From positions 1 through 18,834 of the forward strand of contig JAJRTM010000240.1 in NCBI GenBank assembly GCA_024278285.1: a stretch of DNA of 18,834 nucleotides. The letters are read 5' to 3'. The notes under the pieces were generated by a model. That model ran no database searches. It saw only the letters and a program-made list of their open reading frames with translations, and had not been told where the DNA came from. The stretch comes from Planctomycetota bacterium. Its GTDB lineage: Bacteria; Planctomycetota; Planctomycetia; Planctomycetales; Planctomycetaceae. Of this stretch, positions 17,301-18,834 are shown one piece after another (position 1 is the first letter of the stretch; each line of letters begins with the position of its first letter). Made by a program: the position numbers and the translations under genes.

Positions 17301-18553
17301 TTGATGCTTCGATTTTGCCCGAGTTGAATCGACTCGATTACTGGGGCGTGAAGATGGTCAACTTCGCAAACTGGCAGGAATTTTTGCAGGAGTATCCAAG
17401 CGAGAATTTGATTCTGTGTGTGCGAGACATTCGCGATGTGGTCCTTTCTGCATTAGATTTGGCACCGAAACTGGATCATTTTGTTGATGAAAAATGGATT
17501 GAAAAACGCGCTCTGGAAACGGCTGCGGCGTTGGTTGAAATGTCGAAGATGCCTCACCATCTGATTCGTTACGAACAGATGTGCGAAGATCCTGCCCTGA
17601 TCGATTCACTTGCCCAGCAGATGGGGCTAAGTGGTTTGGGGGAAGAACGAATGGGGTTGGAGTCGGTACCTCATCGTCTTTATGAAGAGAAAAAACATCA
17701 GGGACGCGTGACCAATTTATCGGTCAATCGCTATGCGAAAGAACCTTATGGACCGGCGAAACTGTTGGCGGAAAAAGTCTGGAAACAGGCAGGAGATTAC
17801 TGTAAACAGTTTGGTTACGAAACAGAGGCGGTTAAAGCAAACCTTCCGATAGGATTTTCTGCATTAGTGCAGGAAGCGAGTAAGCAGGCGAGCAAGAAAG
17901 AGACTGAAGTTCCATCGCCCGCCCCGAAAGCAGAAAGTAAATCTCTTGCAGAAACGGCGACAGATATCGGGCAGGATTTTACCAACTACTGGCAGCAAGA
18001 TCGGCTTGCAAACATTATTCCGATAAATGAACAGTGGGGCGAGTTCCCCGAAGGGTGGGATGTCAGGCCGTTTTTGTGGGAAATGATGCGTCCTCATCTG
18101 GTGCGTAAAATGGTTGAAATCGGTTGCGGCTACGGTCGGTTATGTCAGGCGATTCCGACCGATTATTACCTCGGCGTAGACATCAACCTGGAAGCGATTT
18201 CAACGGCAAAGAAAAACCATCCCAGTTATGAATTTCAACAGATCGGTTTCAGCGATGCGTACCCGGCGGCTGATGCGATAATGGCTTACACGGTGCTGCT
18301 TCATATCGATGATGAAACAATCGGTTCGATGTTGAAACGAATGTGCCAGTCGAGTGATGTGATTCTGATTGCGGAAATCCTTGGAAAAGAACGCTGGCGA
18401 CGAGATGGGAATCCACCCGTGTTTAATCGCGATTTGCAAGATTATGTCAAACTGATGCAGGAAAATGGATATGACCTCGCCCAATGCGAAGGCAAGCTGT
18501 ACTTGCATTATCCCGATACTGAAATCACGTTTATGAAATTTATGCGGCAGTAA
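14375..18553 (+). CDS. Five-domain TPR / GT9-like / GT2 / sulfotransferase / methyltransferase protein
   Basis: From the TTG at 14375 (GAGGG ribosome-binding site eight bases upstream, N-terminus ARKTKNKNSKK) the product has 1392 residues. The frame also opens at TTG 14279, but that extension crosses a repeat. In order: TPR repeats (about 30-320). A GT9/ADP-heptose transferase-like domain (about 325-610) with LLVYSEQGVGDLIMF and DLVISIDNATVHFAGGVGVP. A GT2-type GT-A domain (about 648-865) with CAIISPIGPGHE and the DADD metal motif at 725-728. A sulfotransferase (905-1160) with YGMMRSGTTLL and CVRDIRDVVLSALD (R1017, S1025). A SAM methyltransferase (about 1190-1392) with EIGCGYGRL (1248-1256) and GVDIN (1267-1271). 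No signal or membrane segment is seen. I infer cytoplasmic glycan assembly and decoration. Substrates are unknown. Confidence 0.85.
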   Translation: MARKTKNKNSKKNRSRSGTGRGPRPHISLDGDIFLSAVQMHQQGKFDQAKQIYEKILAEDPNHAEAIHLLGLIQHQQGEHAEAIAKIERALELKPDAVLFRKNLASVYRSAGDFEKAKRLCDDVLTLEPNEPVVLSLLAKIHEQEGNWAEAIGLLKQAISTESESVDLIELTISLGDCYSSLGNRQLSIECFQSVLEVEPKHLVATHNLARELHFLDQVDEAEKYYLQTLEIDPNCASALNNLGVIYQSQAKFEKAKQCAEKAYQLQPSLADVHNNLANIYECLGDDSRCREMFEQAIALRPDYPEAQHSRAQLDLREGNFALGWDRYQWRHKKKDHDHRYFAHQIWKGEPLDTKRLLVYSEQGVGDLIMFATCLPDMLQRVKHVTIEVDSRLVSLFQRSFPEADVIARATVQTSEPMTIAGVDLQTSLADLPRYFRNSEHDFPRQQQILVPEPTACEIWKRRYDTLGEGLKVGISWFGGKNLELQTRRSIPLEKWESILKMPNVHFINLQYGDSAELLRNVKQKYGVTIHDWEESDPLKDLDDFTAQLAELDLVISIDNATVHFAGGVGVPTWCLLNKLPDWRWMLEREQSQWYRSCKLLRQQTQGDWSSVLAKVKTDLQTLADKCLLPKLSVAEPTATSNSNHVIKTKPRCAIISPIGPGHEAIYQAASNSIRSACERSAGPFQEIIPFRIDDSQGQIGRSKARNAAVQQAARQGIEWVFFLDADDMLVPDIFTNVEPYLDNYDAIWGQIFSFDDGSNGAQYREGQLGITDRFADILNNDPYFTLQMGHFVRTEVALANPFDEQMDVGEDFEYYLRVWEKHRCIKLGVPLFANRRGLHSSGPRSATGKDWTIVVNDLLQQYRNKNNASSAMMQKSQNEIKQQPVPTPHALSTSQSPTHVQRGMKLAIYGMMRSGTTLLCDKLTVPGKGIVLLEPNIHLGGGSEHLRKQLETFGISISQQDWQTGTSEQSFSQFFDASILPELNRLDYWGVKMVNFANWQEFLQEYPSENLILCVRDIRDVVLSALDLAPKLDHFVDEKWIEKRALETAAALVEMSKMPHHLIRYEQMCEDPALIDSLAQQMGLSGLGEERMGLESVPHRLYEEKKHQGRVTNLSVNRYAKEPYGPAKLLAEKVWKQAGDYCKQFGYETEAVKANLPIGFSALVQEASKQASKKETEVPSPAPKAESKSLAETATDIGQDFTNYWQQDRLANIIPINEQWGEFPEGWDVRPFLWEMMRPHLVRKMVEIGCGYGRLCQAIPTDYYLGVDINLEAISTAKKNHPSYEFQQIGFSDAYPAADAIMAYTVLLHIDDETIGSMLKRMCQSSDVILIAEILGKERWRRDGNPPVFNRDLQDYVKLMQENGYDLAQCEGKLYLHYPDTEITFMKFMRQ

Positions 18554-18577
18554 TGCAATAAAGTAGGTCAGGTTGTT
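18554..18577. other. Short spacer after the fusion gene
   Basis: Only 24 bases separate the stop codon of the five-domain gene from the inverted-repeat element. No terminator hairpin is visible in them. Confidence 0.4.
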
Positions 18578-18834
18578 CCCAATACTGTCCGGGAAAAATA
18601 GATCACGTATTGTCCCCCTATTGCCCCTACTTTAACTTTTAATTTGTAAGAATGGGTGTTACAGCCTTTTATTCTTCAAAAGGCGTTATGAAACAGTCCA
18701 TTGGCAAGTTCCAATGACAGGTAATTTGTTTTTTAATGATCTTTTGAAGACAATGAATACTGCGAAATCAATTAAGAACAGCAAAAAAGTAAAATGGGAA
18801 AGTTACATAGAATTTTTTCCCGGACAGTATTGGG
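18578..18834. mobile_element. Inverted-repeat element at the window edge (MITE or IS fragment)
   Basis: The ends 18578-18598 and 18814-18834 are perfect 21-bp inverted repeats (outer end cccaatactgtccggg). They enclose 215 AT-rich bases with a small hairpin (gcctttt / aaaaggc, 18664-18684). A frame without stops runs from 18636 through the right-hand repeat off the window end (possible ATGs at 18714 and 18753), but it shows no known family. It could be a 257-bp non-autonomous element, or part of a larger insertion sequence continuing beyond the window. The right flank is not visible, so a target duplication cannot be tested. Confidence 0.65.

Noticed and set aside
18714..18834. Partial gene running off the right end of the window
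   Set aside because: The frame is open and has a possible ATG, but it reads through a perfect terminal inverted repeat and matches no family I know. I treat it as part of the repeat element.

Overview
The window looks like a chromosomal segment of a planctomycete (Planctomycetota) with mid-range GC. This is inferred from the mix of genes: a short ECF sigma factor, a secreted PA-IL/LecA-like protein, TPR-sulfotransferase proteins and a TPR/heptosyltransferase-like fusion. Several families of palindromic intergenic repeats point the same way. Ten protein genes are well supported and one short membrane ORF is doubtful. I see no tRNA, rRNA, CRISPR array or complete transposase.

Layout. Positions 1-2657 hold a minus-strand translation cluster: rpsP (S16), trmD (tRNA m1G37 methyltransferase) and rplS (L19), followed after a repeat-filled gap by a yraN-family gene. 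A lone minus-strand LarA/DUF2088-like gene (3006-4241) is divergent from an ECF sigma factor (4424-5014). A repeat-rich gap follows, then an aldehyde dehydrogenase of the alpha-ketoglutarate-semialdehyde type (5661-7178). A 485-bp element with terminal inverted repeats comes next. A secreted lectin-like protein (7841-8596) then overlaps proB (8593-9786) by four bases. A further inverted-repeat element precedes a secreted TIM-barrel glycosidase-like protein (10061-11149), which abuts, tail to tail with no gap, a degenerate FHA-domain protein (11150-11674, minus).

The right third (12124-18553) carries two large TPR proteins. The first is a 661-residue TPR-sulfotransferase. The second is a 1392-residue chain that appears to join TPR repeats, a GT9/heptosyltransferase-like domain, a GT2-type glycosyltransferase, a second sulfotransferase and a SAM-dependent methyltransferase. 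I infer that they cooperate in making and decorating (sulfating, methylating) a surface glycan or glycoprotein. The substrate cannot be read from the sequence. The five-domain protein is the most interesting object in the window.

Almost every gene-free stretch above about 250 bases contains a different family of inverted-repeat element, suggesting several small non-autonomous elements at work in this genome. The last base of the window coincides with the end of one such inverted repeat, which could reflect a contig break at a multicopy repeat.
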